Source of the DNA: Marinoscillum sp. MHG1-6
GTDB taxonomy: Bacteria > Bacteroidota > Bacteroidia > Cytophagales > Cyclobacteriaceae
Length of the DNA stretch: 64,000 nucleotides
Assembly (NCBI RefSeq): GCF_024714475.1
Contig: NZ_JAMZMI010000004.1
Span: 124,001 to 188,000 of the forward strand
Direction: 5' to 3'
This document shows, in pieces, positions 54,254 through 64,000 of the stretch (its first letter is position 1; the number at the start of each line of letters is the position of its first letter). The notes below the pieces were generated by a model. That model ran no database searches and was not told where the DNA came from. It was given only the letters and a program-made list of their open reading frames with translations. Both the position numbers and the translations under genes were made by a program.

Positions 54254-55801
54254 TTATTGTACCTCTAAAACTGCGACTGAAAACGGAGGAAGCTCAAGAG
54301 AAATAGTTTCTCCCTTTAATTTCACGCTTTTGAACGACTCCGGATATATTTTTTCTGATTTCTCAAAAGAGTTAAAATCCTGTAGTTTATCTGACTTCAG
54401 TATGGTTGCTGCTACTTCTTTTCCTTTTACTCCAGGTAAATCCAAGGAGATCTTTTGTGAGTTTTTAGAATCAATATTCACCAAGGAAATATGTATAGCT
54501 CCTGACTCATCTTTTGAAGCCGAAGCAGATACAGCAGGCAATTCTTTTCCGTCAAATTGGTATTTTGGAGATTCAAATGATAGCGGTATCAAAGTAGCAT
54601 CCTGATGTACGTTGTACATCTTCAAAACATGATAGGTCGGAGTAAGAATCATCTTTTCTCCCTCGGTTAGTATCACCGCCTGCAGCACATTAACTGTTTG
54701 AGCAAGATTAGCCATCCTCACACGATCTGCATGATTATTGAAAATGTTCAGACTCACACCGGCGATCATTGCGTCTCTCATGGTGTTTTGCTGATAGAGA
54801 AATCCCGGATTAGTACCGTCTTCTACATCATACCATCCCCCCCACTCATCAACAATCAATGCAATCCTTTTTTTAGGATCATATTTATCCATAATGGCCG
54901 AGTGCTTAGTTACGAGCTCTTCCATTTTAAGTGCGGTTTGCATAGTTGAGAAGTATTGCCCTTCGGAAAATTCAGAAGCAGAACCCTTGTCATTCCACTC
55001 CACAAATGAATAAGAATGCAATGCTACCCCTTCAATAAGATGCTTGGGGATATCTCTCATGAGTACTTCTGTCCAGTGGTAATCATCCACATTGGCACCT
55101 GAAGCAATTCTAAAAAGTTTATCACTATTAGACCAGTCCGTCATAAAAGTGCTGTACTGTCGGAAAAGGTTAGCATAAAACTCAGGTGTCATATTACCTC
55201 CACAACCCCACATTTCGTTTCCTACGCCCCAGTATTTTACTTTCCATGGCTTTTCTCTGCCATTAGCTTTTCTCAAGTCTGACATCGGGCTCACGCCATC
55301 ATGGTTGACGTACTTCACCCAGTCTGACAATTCCTTTACTTCGCCACTCCCAACATTTCCAGCCAGATAAGGCTCAGCTCCTATACGCTCACACAAGTTA
55401 AGAAAGTCATGGGTACCAAAACTGTTGTCTTCAGTCACCCCACCCCACCAGTTATTGATCATGGTAGGCCTGCCTTCTTTAGGTCCAATACCATCCATCC
55501 AATGGTATGTGTCAGCAAAACAACCGCCAGGCCATCTAAGAACAGGCACTTTTAGTTCAATCAACGCATCAATGATATCATTACGAACACCATCAGTATT
55601 TGGAATCGCATTATTCTCTTCACCTACATATATACCATCATAAATACATCTTCCAAGATGTTCTGCAAAATGGCCGTAGATGTTTCTATTGATTACGTGC
55701 TCCCCTTTCGTGGCATCAACAGAAATGGTTGTCTGTGCAAAGAGTGAAGACCCAAAAATGGTTATAGCAAGGAAGATTGAATTTCTAATTTTGTTTAGCA
55801 T
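54254..55801 (-). CDS. GH51 alpha-L-arabinofuranosidase, periplasmic
   Basis: A retaining arabinofuranosidase of clan A, 515 residues from the ATG at 55801 (a TTG one codon earlier is also open). A signal peptide ends at 'SLFAQ'. The acid/base Glu196 lies in 'GVGNEMWG' and the nucleophile Glu319 in 'IVDEWGGW'. '[15 protein letters not shown]' and 'HSYSF' also mark the family. The C-terminal beta-domain (about 380-515) is normal. It would trim single arabinose units from arabino-oligosaccharides made by the GH43 enzymes. It follows another GH51 gene after 27 bases. Confidence 0.95.
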   Translation of the reverse strand: MLNKIRNSIFLAITIFGSSLFAQTTISVDATKGEHVINRNIYGHFAEHLGRCIYDGIYVGEENNAIPNTDGVRNDIIDALIELKVPVLRWPGGCFADTYHWMDGIGPKEGRPTMINNWWGGVTEDNSFGTHDFLNLCERIGAEPYLAGNVGSGEVKELSDWVKYVNHDGVSPMSDLRKANGREKPWKVKYWGVGNEMWGCGGNMTPEFYANLFRQYSTFMTDWSNSDKLFRIASGANVDDYHWTEVLMRDIPKHLIEGVALHSYSFVEWNDKGSASEFSEGQYFSTMQTALKMEELVTKHSAIMDKYDPKKRIALIVDEWGGWYDVEDGTNPGFLYQQNTMRDAMIAGVSLNIFNNHADRVRMANLAQTVNVLQAVILTEGEKMILTPTYHVLKMYNVHQDATLIPLSFESPKYQFDGKELPAVSASASKDESGAIHISLVNIDSKNSQKISLDLPGVKGKEVAATILKSDKLQDFNSFEKSEKIYPESFKSVKLKGETISLELPPFSVAVLEVQ

Positions 55802-55828
55802 CAATTTGATATTAGTTTTTTTAAATGG

Positions 55829-57856
55829 TTATGGCAACTGCTCAAATCCTACACGAATGATATAAAATGAATATGGTTCCAACGTAATAGACAACCCATT
55901 CCCGTCAGTCTCAAAAGTTGACTCACGAGGACTGATTTTACTGGTTTGGTCAAAAGTATTGAAGGCTGACAGGTCCTGTGAACTCAGGATCTGAAGTTGC
56001 CCGTTTTTCTTTAAAGACTCAATCCCCTCTATTGAAAAAGACCCTTCCTGTGCAACGTCAGCTGCATTAACAACTTTTAGGATCAACTCATTAGTCTCTT
56101 CATCTTTAGCTGCTGATGCGTATAGGTTTTTCTGACCAGTTACCGGCTCTCCTTCATAGGTTAGCGGTAAAACATGGGTTCCTGCATTGTTAGAAAACAT
56201 CTTTTGCACGTAATAATTGGCAGTACCATAAGCGTCCAAATTATTAAACCAAATAAGGTCAGGAGTCCATTGCCAACCCTCAGCATGGGCAAATAGTGGA
56301 GCATAGGAAGTCATTTGAACTACCTCCGCATTTCGCTCAAGACCCGTCATGAAAGCAGCTTCTGAAAGTGCGGTCTCCCAGTTATTTTTATTATCCGGGC
56401 TCGCAACTCCTACACTCTGCGAAGCATATTCACCCACGAAAAGCTTAGGACCGTCACGGTCATAATCATCGTACCAACTAGCATTCTCCCTGAACCAATC
56501 CGGATTTCGATAAAAATGTTCATCGACTATCTCTGGCTGAAGCTTTTGATACTGTTCCCAGAGGTACTTAATCTCTTCTTCACCATTTGGAAAGATCGAA
56601 CCATCTGATCCAGTGGCAGCAATGATTTGCATTTCAGGATAACTTTTCTTTACAGCCTCCACCATAGGGACATAACGTTCAATATACTGTGGACCCCATT
56701 GTTCATTCCCAATACCTAGCATTTTTAAATTAAATGGTTCCGGATGCCCCATATCCGCTCGCAATTTTCCCCATTTGGTATCTATTGATCCATTGGCAAA
56801 TTCTATGAGGTCCAGCGCATCCTGAATATAGGGTTCTAACTCATCTAATGGGACAAGTTCTCCAGTATTAAACTGGCATGCCATTCCACAATTAATGATT
56901 GGCATGGGCTCTGCATCAAGGTCCTCCGCAAGCAGGAAATATTCGTAAAACCCTACACCAAAGCTTTGATAATAGTCCGGAGCAGGTCGATGATCAAACT
57001 CGAAATTCCAACGATTTATTGTCACTACCCGATCATCAATGTCACCAACCGTATTTTTCCATTGATATCGCTGGGAAAGATCGAAACCCTCGACAATACA
57101 CCCGCCTGGAAAACGTAAGAACCCAGGATTCAAATCAGCAAGAAGCTCAACCAAGTCAGCTCTAAGTCCCTTTTTTCGTCCTTTCCATGTATCAGTTGGG
57201 AATAGGGAGACCATGTCAATATCAACAGATCCAACCCCTTCAAACCAAATATTCATTACTGCCTTTGCTTCAGTCTTTGAAGGAGTGAGGGTCGTTTCTA
57301 ATGTTTGCCAGTTCTCATTAATTCCGGTGATTCTACTCTCAGCGAGAATTGCGCCCAGGGAATCTGCTAATTCAATTCTAATAGCCGATACATTTCCCTC
57401 AAATCCTTTGACCTGTATACTGAAATCATGAGGGATACCTTTTTTAATCCCCATTCCTCGAAAACCTTCGTTCATCAACCCCACTCCCGTACCCGGATCG
57501 TTGATCTGGATTCTCATGAATCTTGAATTTCTAGGATTGCTTGTACTTATAGGTAATGCCCGAGCTCCAAGACCTTCATCCTTTAGGAATTTCCAACCTC
57601 GTAACGGTTTATCAAACTCAAACGATCTGTTCTTGACCAATTCAGCATAAAGGCCTCCATCTATTGCAAAATTGATATCCTCGAAGAAGATACCATACAT
57701 TGTGGGCGCAATAGGCGCAATTACTTGTGAAGCATCTACACGTAAGGCTAGAGGCTGTCCAGGGGAAGAAACCGGGATCTCCGCCCTGGGGGCACTACAC
57801 CCATATACCAGCGCCACACTTCCGATAGCCAGTAAAATGTTTACTATTTTGTTCAT
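55829..57856 (-). CDS. GH51 alpha-L-arabinofuranosidase, lipoprotein with CBM4-like insert
   Basis: A 675-residue retaining arabinofuranosidase. A signal peptide ends in 'ALVYGCS', making Cys20 the likely lipidated residue. Residues about 90-220 are a carbohydrate-binding-like beta-sandwich (CBM4-type insertion after 'NRSFEFDKPLRGW'). The barrel then has the acid/base Glu385 in 'GIGNEQWG' and the nucleophile Glu476 in 'FVGEYAS'. It is a different branch from the neighbouring GH51 gene and carries the characteristic 'LRFPGGCIVEGFDL'. It probably acts at the outer membrane or periplasmic face on branched arabinan. Confidence 0.93.
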   Translation of the reverse strand: MNKIVNILLAIGSVALVYGCSAPRAEIPVSSPGQPLALRVDASQVIAPIAPTMYGIFFEDINFAIDGGLYAELVKNRSFEFDKPLRGWKFLKDEGLGARALPISTSNPRNSRFMRIQINDPGTGVGLMNEGFRGMGIKKGIPHDFSIQVKGFEGNVSAIRIELADSLGAILAESRITGINENWQTLETTLTPSKTEAKAVMNIWFEGVGSVDIDMVSLFPTDTWKGRKKGLRADLVELLADLNPGFLRFPGGCIVEGFDLSQRYQWKNTVGDIDDRVVTINRWNFEFDHRPAPDYYQSFGVGFYEYFLLAEDLDAEPMPIINCGMACQFNTGELVPLDELEPYIQDALDLIEFANGSIDTKWGKLRADMGHPEPFNLKMLGIGNEQWGPQYIERYVPMVEAVKKSYPEMQIIAATGSDGSIFPNGEEEIKYLWEQYQKLQPEIVDEHFYRNPDWFRENASWYDDYDRDGPKLFVGEYASQSVGVASPDNKNNWETALSEAAFMTGLERNAEVVQMTSYAPLFAHAEGWQWTPDLIWFNNLDAYGTANYYVQKMFSNNAGTHVLPLTYEGEPVTGQKNLYASAAKDEETNELILKVVNAADVAQEGSFSIEGIESLKKNGQLQILSSQDLSAFNTFDQTSKISPRESTFETDGNGLSITLEPYSFYIIRVGFEQLP

Positions 57857-57918
57857 GCTATTATATTTCTAAAATAAAGGCCTTTTTGGCCCGATTGATA
57901 CAAGATTTTTCAAGGGAA

Positions 57919-59523
57919 TCAATTCACTTTCTTTCCCCAAATGGTTTTTCCCGATGAATTCAAACCAGCAAAAACTATTGTCAATTTTCTAGGTGATGCT
58001 TCCCAATCCACTTCCCTCTCAACACACAATTTTACGGAGCCAATAGTAAGAATATTATTAGTTGCATCGAAAGACCAGGTACCTGTCAGGGCTCCTGTCG
58101 CTTCGTTATCTGAGCTAAGCTTAAGCTCTATAGATGTTTGCTGCACCAGGAACTGATAATTCAGATTAATGAGCTCCCAGGTTCCTACAAGTTCGCTCTC
58201 ACTAATATCTTCTTCAGGTACTGCCGTATACCTTTCCGGCATGACCACAGGCCATCCGTCATCCGTCCATCTTACCTTTCTCACGTGCCCCATCATTATG
58301 GCATTACTTACATTGATACCGGGCACATCCTTTGGCAAGCGAGCTTGAGATGCATAAAACCAATCACCAGTTTCATGATTTTGAAACATGGCGTTATGAG
58401 AAAATCCGACCCAACCGGTATGATTATTAAACTTATATGGATGGGTAACAACAGGATAAACGTCCCCACCATTGGTAACTTCTACACCATTAAATCCTTT
58501 ATAAGGTCCGGTAACATTTTCTGACCGGCAAACTCTTGTATTATATGGTACGTCCAAACCATCATAAGCCAGGAACAGGTAGTAATAGCCTGTTTCTTCA
58601 TTATAAATCACTTCCGGTCCTTCTGATGCCTGCCACCTTGAACTGTTTCTGGTATAAATATGTGTTCCCCAGGTCGCCTGATCGTTGATATCAAATTTAT
58701 TTAAAGGCAGACCAGTATCCGGGTCAATTTGAATTGCCGCGATGCCACTATGCCATGAACCATAAAACAACCAGTGCTCTCCACCTGGAGTACTCACATA
58801 AGAAGGATCAATGGCATTATATTTAAAATAGCCACTCCAACTATTTCTAGATGGTCTGGACCAATCTGTTCCAAGGTCGGAGACGGAACAAACCACCATT
58901 CCCTTGTCTTCCCAGGAATTAAGTGACGGGTCTTGGGTTTCCATCATGCCTATGAAGGCTCTTTCGGTCCAGGTGTTATCGAAATTTTCTGCTGTATTTG
59001 GCAGACCATTGCCTATATAATTGTCGATAATAATACTGTAATACATACGATAAACACTCCCTACCTTACGTACAACAGGAGCCCAGTGTCCATAAACCGG
59101 ACTATCTATGGGACTTAAACCATATGAATCCCTAATGCTATTAAGTGAATCCTTTACCCAGGCAGGAGTTTGTGGCATGGAAGCCCCCATGTAAGTCCAA
59201 TTGACAAGGTCCCGAGATCTACGACCGTGAAAGTGCCCATGACCCTCATGTGCATTACCATATGACGCATTTGTGGCATACATGTAGTAATAATTGCCAT
59301 CCGAAACGACACTAGGATCGTGTACATTAGCCAGGTTCCAATCAAAACGGTTATCCCAGGAAGCAATAGGTGAATAGTTGTCAGCATAAGTTGGAATGGT
59401 ATGCTCAAAACTGGTGTCCTCTTTTAATTTGATCCCTGTAGGTTTCAAATTATCATCGCTGCAACCCGTAAAAATTGGAACTGATATAATAACCGATAAA
59501 ATCAATAAATACTTTCGTTTCAT
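57919..59523 (-). CDS. GH43 endo-arabinanase lipoprotein with C-terminal GH43_C2-like domain
   Basis: A 534-residue enzyme. The lipobox 'FTGCSDD' puts a lipid on Cys21. The catalytic Asp69 is in 'NVHDPSV', the modulator is in 'NAIDPSYV' and the acid Glu in 'ASEGPEVIY'. The propeller (about 55-420) is followed by a small beta-barrel-like C-terminal domain ('LVGTWELINLNYQ' to the end), as in Bacteroides arabinanases of the SusC/D loci. As the first enzyme after SusD it is probably the surface endo-arabinanase that cuts polymer for import. Confidence 0.9.
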   Translation of the reverse strand: MKRKYLLILSVIISVPIFTGCSDDNLKPTGIKLKEDTSFEHTIPTYADNYSPIASWDNRFDWNLANVHDPSVVSDGNYYYMYATNASYGNAHEGHGHFHGRRSRDLVNWTYMGASMPQTPAWVKDSLNSIRDSYGLSPIDSPVYGHWAPVVRKVGSVYRMYYSIIIDNYIGNGLPNTAENFDNTWTERAFIGMMETQDPSLNSWEDKGMVVCSVSDLGTDWSRPSRNSWSGYFKYNAIDPSYVSTPGGEHWLFYGSWHSGIAAIQIDPDTGLPLNKFDINDQATWGTHIYTRNSSRWQASEGPEVIYNEETGYYYLFLAYDGLDVPYNTRVCRSENVTGPYKGFNGVEVTNGGDVYPVVTHPYKFNNHTGWVGFSHNAMFQNHETGDWFYASQARLPKDVPGINVSNAIMMGHVRKVRWTDDGWPVVMPERYTAVPEEDISESELVGTWELINLNYQFLVQQTSIELKLSSDNEATGALTGTWSFDATNNILTIGSVKLCVEREVDWEASPRKLTIVFAGLNSSGKTIWGKKVN

Positions 59524-59638
59524 GCCTGGTGTATTTTTTAACCTGTTGGTTAAAATTCAATGCTTTTAATTTCTAATTCCTGTAAGACAATACTTAAATA
59601 ACTTTCTTTCCTTAAAAAGGGTTTAGTGGTCAAAATTT

Positions 59639-59671
59639 CCTTACCAGCATACAAAAGGTACGCCGGTAAGG
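59639..59671. repeat. stem-loop between susD-like and GH43 genes
   Basis: CCTTACCAGC and GCCGGTAAGG form a 10-base stem with one mismatch around a 13-base loop, in the 174-base gap. The T-run follows it on the plus strand, opposite to the operon, so it is not a standard terminator for these genes. It may stabilise the susCD-like mRNA or thin out downstream transcription. Confidence 0.5.
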
Positions 59672-59697
59672 TTTTTTTTAATATCAAAGGACCCCTG

Positions 59698-61458
59698 TTA
59701 TAAATTAACTATCGGACGAACCGTGTATCCCTTTTCAAAGAAAGCAGGCCCATTATCCTCATTCTTATTAGCCGAATTACCTTCAAGATTTGGGTTGGCA
59801 TTCAGAATATTTTGGAATATTGGGAAATACTCATGTCCCTTGCTGTAGTTATCATAAGATGAAGCTGATGCGGTTGAAGCCGTAAGCTCTTCCGTAGAAG
59901 CTGTTCCATCAAGCTTATAATATGCATGCTCAACCAGCTGATTGAAACGATCCGTGTCGTAGAAGAATCCCCAACGTAGCAAATCAATACAACGTCCATT
60001 TTCGCAACCGAATTCCTTCGGACGCTCAACGTTGGCTATTTGTTCGAAAAGCGCATCAGCTGAAGGGAAATCCGCAAGAACCAGTGGTTCAAGCGCTACA
60101 CGCTCACGCACTTCATTGATGTAATCGATGGCTACCTGAGTGGGTCCGTTGATTTCATTTTCGCATTCTGCAGCACGCAACAATACATCACTATAGCGCA
60201 TCAATCGCAAGTTCACTCCACACTGCAATCCATTCGTGATAGAAGTATAAATGTTATTTCGTGCATTGGTAAACTTAGCGATAGAAATACCTCCCTGCGC
60301 ATTATTGGATAATGGCGTTTCTGTTATCTCTTGCTGATAAACGATGTTACTACGAGGATCTCCGTCAGGATAGGCATCAGTATTCACACCGGTATATGTA
60401 CTATATTCAGGCTCGTAAGTAACCAAAGTCCAATACAAACGAGGGTCAAGACGTCCATCTGTACTATTCTCTTTTTTGAAGAGGTTATACAACCATGGTG
60501 AACCAGCCAAATCACCCCAGCTACCCAATTCCTGCGATGCAAAGTTGCTTTCTATCGCGTGCCCTTGCGTTGCTTCTCTACTAATGTTCACTGGAGTCCA
60601 CTCTTCATCCGTACCACCAGTACCAAAGTCCATAAACTGAACTTCGAAAAGACTCTCAATATTATTTTCATATTGAGCCCCCTCTCTAAAATTATCACCA
60701 TAATCCGCAGTTAAGGCATAGGTTCCATAAGTACCGGCTATGATATCCTTCAGGATGGTATAAGCCTCAGAAAATTTATGACGGAACATCAATGCACGAG
60801 CCATGTAGCCTGCAGCTGCACCACTGGTAGCACGACCCTGAGCCCACTCACCACCAGCATCTCGTGTTGGCAACATTTTCATCGCTGAACCAAGGTCCAG
60901 CTCAATTTGGTCAAACACCTCATCTTGTGTGTTACTACCCGCATATAAAGTAGTAATATCTGAATAAGACGAATAGTCTGTTATCAAAGGAACCGTCTGA
61001 TAGTATGTAGCCAAATTATAATAAGCCAAAGCTCGCAGGAAGAGAGCCTGTCCGGCGATCTGATTATATGAGTCTTCAGACATTTCTACTTCATCTACCT
61101 TTGACAGCACAAAGTTTGTGCGGTTTACTACGTGGTAGTTATCACGCCATGGCCACTCGTCACCAATCCCAATAGTACCAGGGGAATTCAGATTATCATA
61201 TTCCAAATACCACTGTTGTGATGAATTCCATACTTCATCTCCACGTACAGCATCCAAAGTATACCCAACGCGAGCAAACGTACCCTCAAGGCGTACACGG
61301 TTATAACACGCGATAATAGCTTCCTGCAGTTCTGACTCAGAATCGCCAAAGTCGTAGGTGGTTTGATTATTCGGATTCTGAAGCTCCAGTTGGTCGCTGC
61401 AGGCCATCGTGCCCACAGTAAGTACCAACATTGCTAGCATTTTATATAAACTTTTCAT
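59698..61458 (-). CDS. SusD/RagB-type starch-binding-like lipoprotein
   Basis: Surface glycan-binding lipoprotein that forms the lid of the SusC channel. It has 586 residues from the ATG at 61458 (a TTG four codons earlier is less likely). The lipobox is 'VGTMACSDQ'. SusD features include helical TPR units ('GQALFLRALAYYNLATYYQ'), 'GRATSGAAAGYMARAL', 'RYSDVLLRAAECENE' and 'ERPKEFGCENGRCIDLLRWG', and the C-terminal 'YFPIFQNILNANPNL'. It lies 28 bases after the SusC-type gene. The neighbours suggest it binds arabinan. Confidence 0.96.
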   Translation of the reverse strand: MKSLYKMLAMLVLTVGTMACSDQLELQNPNNQTTYDFGDSESELQEAIIACYNRVRLEGTFARVGYTLDAVRGDEVWNSSQQWYLEYDNLNSPGTIGIGDEWPWRDNYHVVNRTNFVLSKVDEVEMSEDSYNQIAGQALFLRALAYYNLATYYQTVPLITDYSSYSDITTLYAGSNTQDEVFDQIELDLGSAMKMLPTRDAGGEWAQGRATSGAAAGYMARALMFRHKFSEAYTILKDIIAGTYGTYALTADYGDNFREGAQYENNIESLFEVQFMDFGTGGTDEEWTPVNISREATQGHAIESNFASQELGSWGDLAGSPWLYNLFKKENSTDGRLDPRLYWTLVTYEPEYSTYTGVNTDAYPDGDPRSNIVYQQEITETPLSNNAQGGISIAKFTNARNNIYTSITNGLQCGVNLRLMRYSDVLLRAAECENEINGPTQVAIDYINEVRERVALEPLVLADFPSADALFEQIANVERPKEFGCENGRCIDLLRWGFFYDTDRFNQLVEHAYYKLDGTASTEELTASTASASSYDNYSKGHEYFPIFQNILNANPNLEGNSANKNEDNGPAFFEKGYTVRPIVNL

Positions 61459-61486
61459 ATTGTTTTCCAATTTTTAGATTAAACCT

Positions 61487-64000
61487 TTAGAATGAAAACT
61501 GTGCTCCGAGCATTAAGGTCTGCGGTGTTGGATACGAAGCGTAATTGAAACCAGGAGTGAAAGTACCTCCAGCAAAATCCACGTTGTAACCTTTGTATTT
61601 AGAAAATGTGGCTATGTTTTGAGCTGTAACATAAAGACGTAAGCTGTTTACATAGCCACCAAACCACTGGTCAGGACAGTTATACCCCAATTGGATATTA
61701 GCAATTTTCAGATATGATGCATCTTGAATGTAACGCTGACTGAACAGATCATTGGTGATAGAACCATCAGGTCTGTACGCTACGCGAGGCACATTTGTAT
61801 TGGTGTTTTCCGGAGTCCAGGCATTGATCAGGTCAACACTTTTATTTCCTGTGCCATATGAACTGTGCAAAACGTTGTACACATGATCGGAAGCATAGAA
61901 GCCTGCCGCACCAAAAGTCATAATGCTCAAGTCAAAACCTTTCCATTCTGCACGTGCATTAAGGCCAAAAGTAATATCAGGTATACCACTTCCTAAATAG
62001 GTTTGGTCATCTCCGGTAATTTCACCATCATTGTTGATATCAGCATAGGCCACATCACCTGGTTGTGCTCCATTCTGATTGATCAATTCTCCTTCTGAGT
62101 TAACACGGTTATCAATCTCATCTTGAGACTGGAAGATGCCTTCATATACATATCCATAGAATGAACCAACTTCACGACCCACTTCTGTACGAGCGATACC
62201 ATCAGTGCGAGGATCATTTAACACGCCCAACTTAGTTACCTCATTGTTAAGGGTAGCCAGGTTCGCTGAAATATCATACTTAACCGCATTCTTATCATTA
62301 TGGTAGGCTACCAGAAATTCAAGCCCTGAGTTGACCATCGTTGCTGCATTCATTGTAACGCTTGCGTTGGTAGAACCTGTATTGAGCGGAACTGCTACGC
62401 TATAAAGCAGGTCTTGCGATGTTGACTTATACCAGTCGAAAGTAAACTCCAGTTGACCTTCGAACATAGCAAGATCCAAACCAACATCAAGAGTTTTCTT
62501 CTTTTCCCACCTTATCGCTGTGTTCACAAAATTTGAAATTGCAGAACCAGTAACTTTTTCATTACCGAAACTATAGGTATAGTCTCCTCTTGCCATAAGA
62601 TCCATGTACTGGTATTCACCAATGTTCTCATTTCCAAGTTCACCATAGCTACCACGTACTTTGAAAAGGTTGATTAGTGAAGTGCTCACCGGGAAGAAAC
62701 TTTCACGATCTATGCGCCATCCGGCTGACACTGACGGAAATATTCCCCATCTGTCATCTGAAGAAAGACGGCTTGATCCATCCCGACGTACTGTTGCCGA
62801 CAGAAGGTATTTCTCGTCGTAATCGTAAAGTAATCGACCAATGTAGGATTCCAATACGTGTTCGCTCTCATAGCTGCTTGCAGAAGTTTCCTCTGCGTTT
62901 TGTAATTGAAGGTAGTACGGCTCAGGCAAGTTAATCCCCCTACCCGATTCTGTGTGATGTAGCTCCCGCTGGAACGTGTGCCCTACAAGCACATTGAAGT
63001 GATTGCGCCCAAGCGTCCCATCATAATTGATAGTGTTTTCTATTAGTGATGCACTATAGTCACGATACCCTCTGGATAGTGTCTCGTTGCTCTTTGCCAG
63101 ATAGTTTGTTGTACTCTGTATGAAAGCAGGAACGAACGTGAAATCAGTCGCATAGGCCTTACTATATGACACGTTAAGATTGTAATTCAACTTATTTTTA
63201 TCGTTGGACTGACCAACCATATCCAATAGGTCAACATTTGCAGAACCTGAACCAACAATACGGTCAACTTTGAAGTTTCTTTCCAATAAATTATTTAGAA
63301 GAAGCACATTGGTTAAACGCAGGTCACCATGAATATCATCGTAGTAAGTACCATATCCATAAGAATCGTAGGTGTATTCAGATGCAGATGAGATTTTATC
63401 GTCCAACACCCAGGTAGATTCGTCGTAAGCCTTGATAGATGGAGGCGATGTAAGTGCGGTAACCATTACAGGAGGGTTAGAACCATATAGACCCTGCACA
63501 AATTCATTGGCATTACTAACCGCCATGTTATCCTGGTCGCTGTGACTGTAAACAAGGTTGGTTTTGAATTTAACAAACTTCACATCCATTGTATTCTTCA
63601 GACGAGCAGTATAACGCTCCAGATTAGGTCCTGCACCTTCAATGGTTCCTTCTTGCTTAAAGTAATCAAGAGCAATGTTGTAGGTGTTGTTCTCACCACC
63701 ACCTGACATGTTGATATTGTGATTATTTCGAACACCCATTTTGAAAGCCTCATCGAACCAGTCGGTATTCACCACGCTTGGGTCAACATAGTTTGCACTA
63801 GTAGGATCGTATCCGGAAGGTACCTCAACTCCAAAGTTTTCATGGGACATTCTCATGTAATCACCATATTGCTCGGCGTCCATCACATTGTATATACCCT
63901 TCTGTACTTTGTCCAACCCAAAATAACCACTGTAGTCGATCCTCATCGGCTGGTTCTTCTTTCCTTGCTTGGTGGTAATGATTACTACTCCATTAGCAGC
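61487..64000 (-). CDS. SusC/RagA TonB-linked outer-membrane transporter (C-terminal part)
   Basis: The outer-membrane channel of the SusCD pair, cut by the right edge of the window (838 codons present; the signal peptide, carboxypeptidase-like domain, TonB box and most of the plug lie beyond). The first visible residues 'AANGVVIITTKQGKK' are the end of the plug, diagnostic of SusC. The rest is barrel: 'GNENIGEYQYMDLMARGDY', 'NNDGEITGDDQTYLGSGIPDITFG' (typical Ca-loop-like segment), ending 'PQTLMLGAQFSF' with the terminal Phe. It imports oligosaccharides, here most likely arabino-oligosaccharides. Confidence 0.96.
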   Translation of the reverse strand, partial: AANGVVIITTKQGKKNQPMRIDYSGYFGLDKVQKGIYNVMDAEQYGDYMRMSHENFGVEVPSGYDPTSANYVDPSVVNTDWFDEAFKMGVRNNHNINMSGGGENNTYNIALDYFKQEGTIEGAGPNLERYTARLKNTMDVKFVKFKTNLVYSHSDQDNMAVSNANEFVQGLYGSNPPVMVTALTSPPSIKAYDESTWVLDDKISSASEYTYDSYGYGTYYDDIHGDLRLTNVLLLNNLLERNFKVDRIVGSGSANVDLLDMVGQSNDKNKLNYNLNVSYSKAYATDFTFVPAFIQSTTNYLAKSNETLSRGYRDYSASLIENTINYDGTLGRNHFNVLVGHTFQRELHHTESGRGINLPEPYYLQLQNAEETSASSYESEHVLESYIGRLLYDYDEKYLLSATVRRDGSSRLSSDDRWGIFPSVSAGWRIDRESFFPVSTSLINLFKVRGSYGELGNENIGEYQYMDLMARGDYTYSFGNEKVTGSAISNFVNTAIRWEKKKTLDVGLDLAMFEGQLEFTFDWYKSTSQDLLYSVAVPLNTGSTNASVTMNAATMVNSGLEFLVAYHNDKNAVKYDISANLATLNNEVTKLGVLNDPRTDGIARTEVGREVGSFYGYVYEGIFQSQDEIDNRVNSEGELINQNGAQPGDVAYADINNDGEITGDDQTYLGSGIPDITFGLNARAEWKGFDLSIMTFGAAGFYASDHVYNVLHSSYGTGNKSVDLINAWTPENTNTNVPRVAYRPDGSITNDLFSQRYIQDASYLKIANIQLGYNCPDQWFGGYVNSLRLYVTAQNIATFSKYKGYNVDFAGGTFTPGFNYASYPTPQTLMLGAQFSF

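Overview
The window looks like a chromosomal segment of a Bacteroidota bacterium, most likely a marine Cytophagales-type species. Signs seen directly are a SusC/SusD pair, a type IX secretion C-terminal sorting domain, a Porin_10-type porin, a DUF5686 outer-membrane protein, a GSCFA protein, weak or absent Shine-Dalgarno sequences, and TAnnTTTG-type -7 promoter elements. The exact genus cannot be read from the sequence.

Layout. 1-7000: parE start, an ECF sigma factor with a membrane partner, a sterol-desaturase-family hydroxylase, lipoproteins including a GH43 arabinofuranosidase, apt, and an exported protein of the family often labelled 'asparagine synthetase B'. 7000-12200: an accessory patch with a nucleotidyltransferase remnant, B12-domain radical SAM, methyltransferase, glycosyltransferase, nucleoside phosphorylase-like gene, and a sulfotransferase broken by one in-frame TGA. 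12200-19500: housekeeping genes (miaE-like, porin, Nif3-like, zinc-ribbon coiled coil, PlsC, patatin, accA, tRNA-Asp). 19500-22100: a small variable spot in which a Vgr-related/DUF4157-like protein with an HExxH motif lies between a truncated and a full copy of a ceramidase-like gene. 22100-29000: thrS-infC-rpmI-rplT behind a lipoprotein and a DUF5686 protein; infC appears to start at AUU. 29000-31200: Gfo/Idh/MocA oxidoreductase and an XRE-S24 (LexA/CI-like) repressor with a small partner gene.

31500-42600: a four-gene Che-like signalling operon (PilJ/Hpt/HATPase kinase, receiver, CheX phosphatase, PP2C/SpoIIE phosphatase), then a 1079-residue TPR plus MORN/YwqK-repeat protein and two DUF3857 transglutaminase-like proteins, the second lacking the catalytic Cys. 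42600-50600: dinB, a GSCFA protein, a Uma2 protein, a frameshifted beta-barrel gene, and an error-prone-type dnaE with a DUF763 gene. 50600-64000: an arabinan utilisation locus on the minus strand (SusC, SusD, GH43, GH51, GH51, GH43, a tiny HTH protein, and a GH43-ricin lectin-T9SS enzyme).

The most notable signal is a repeated 15-base operator (RCTAA-N5-TTAGY) found two or three times directly upstream of the XRE-S24 repressor operon, of dinB and of the dnaE-DUF763 operon. It predicts a LexA-independent damage-response regulon spread over about 20 kb of this window. The two broken genes (sulfotransferase, beta-barrel) and the two remnants show that several spots are decaying.
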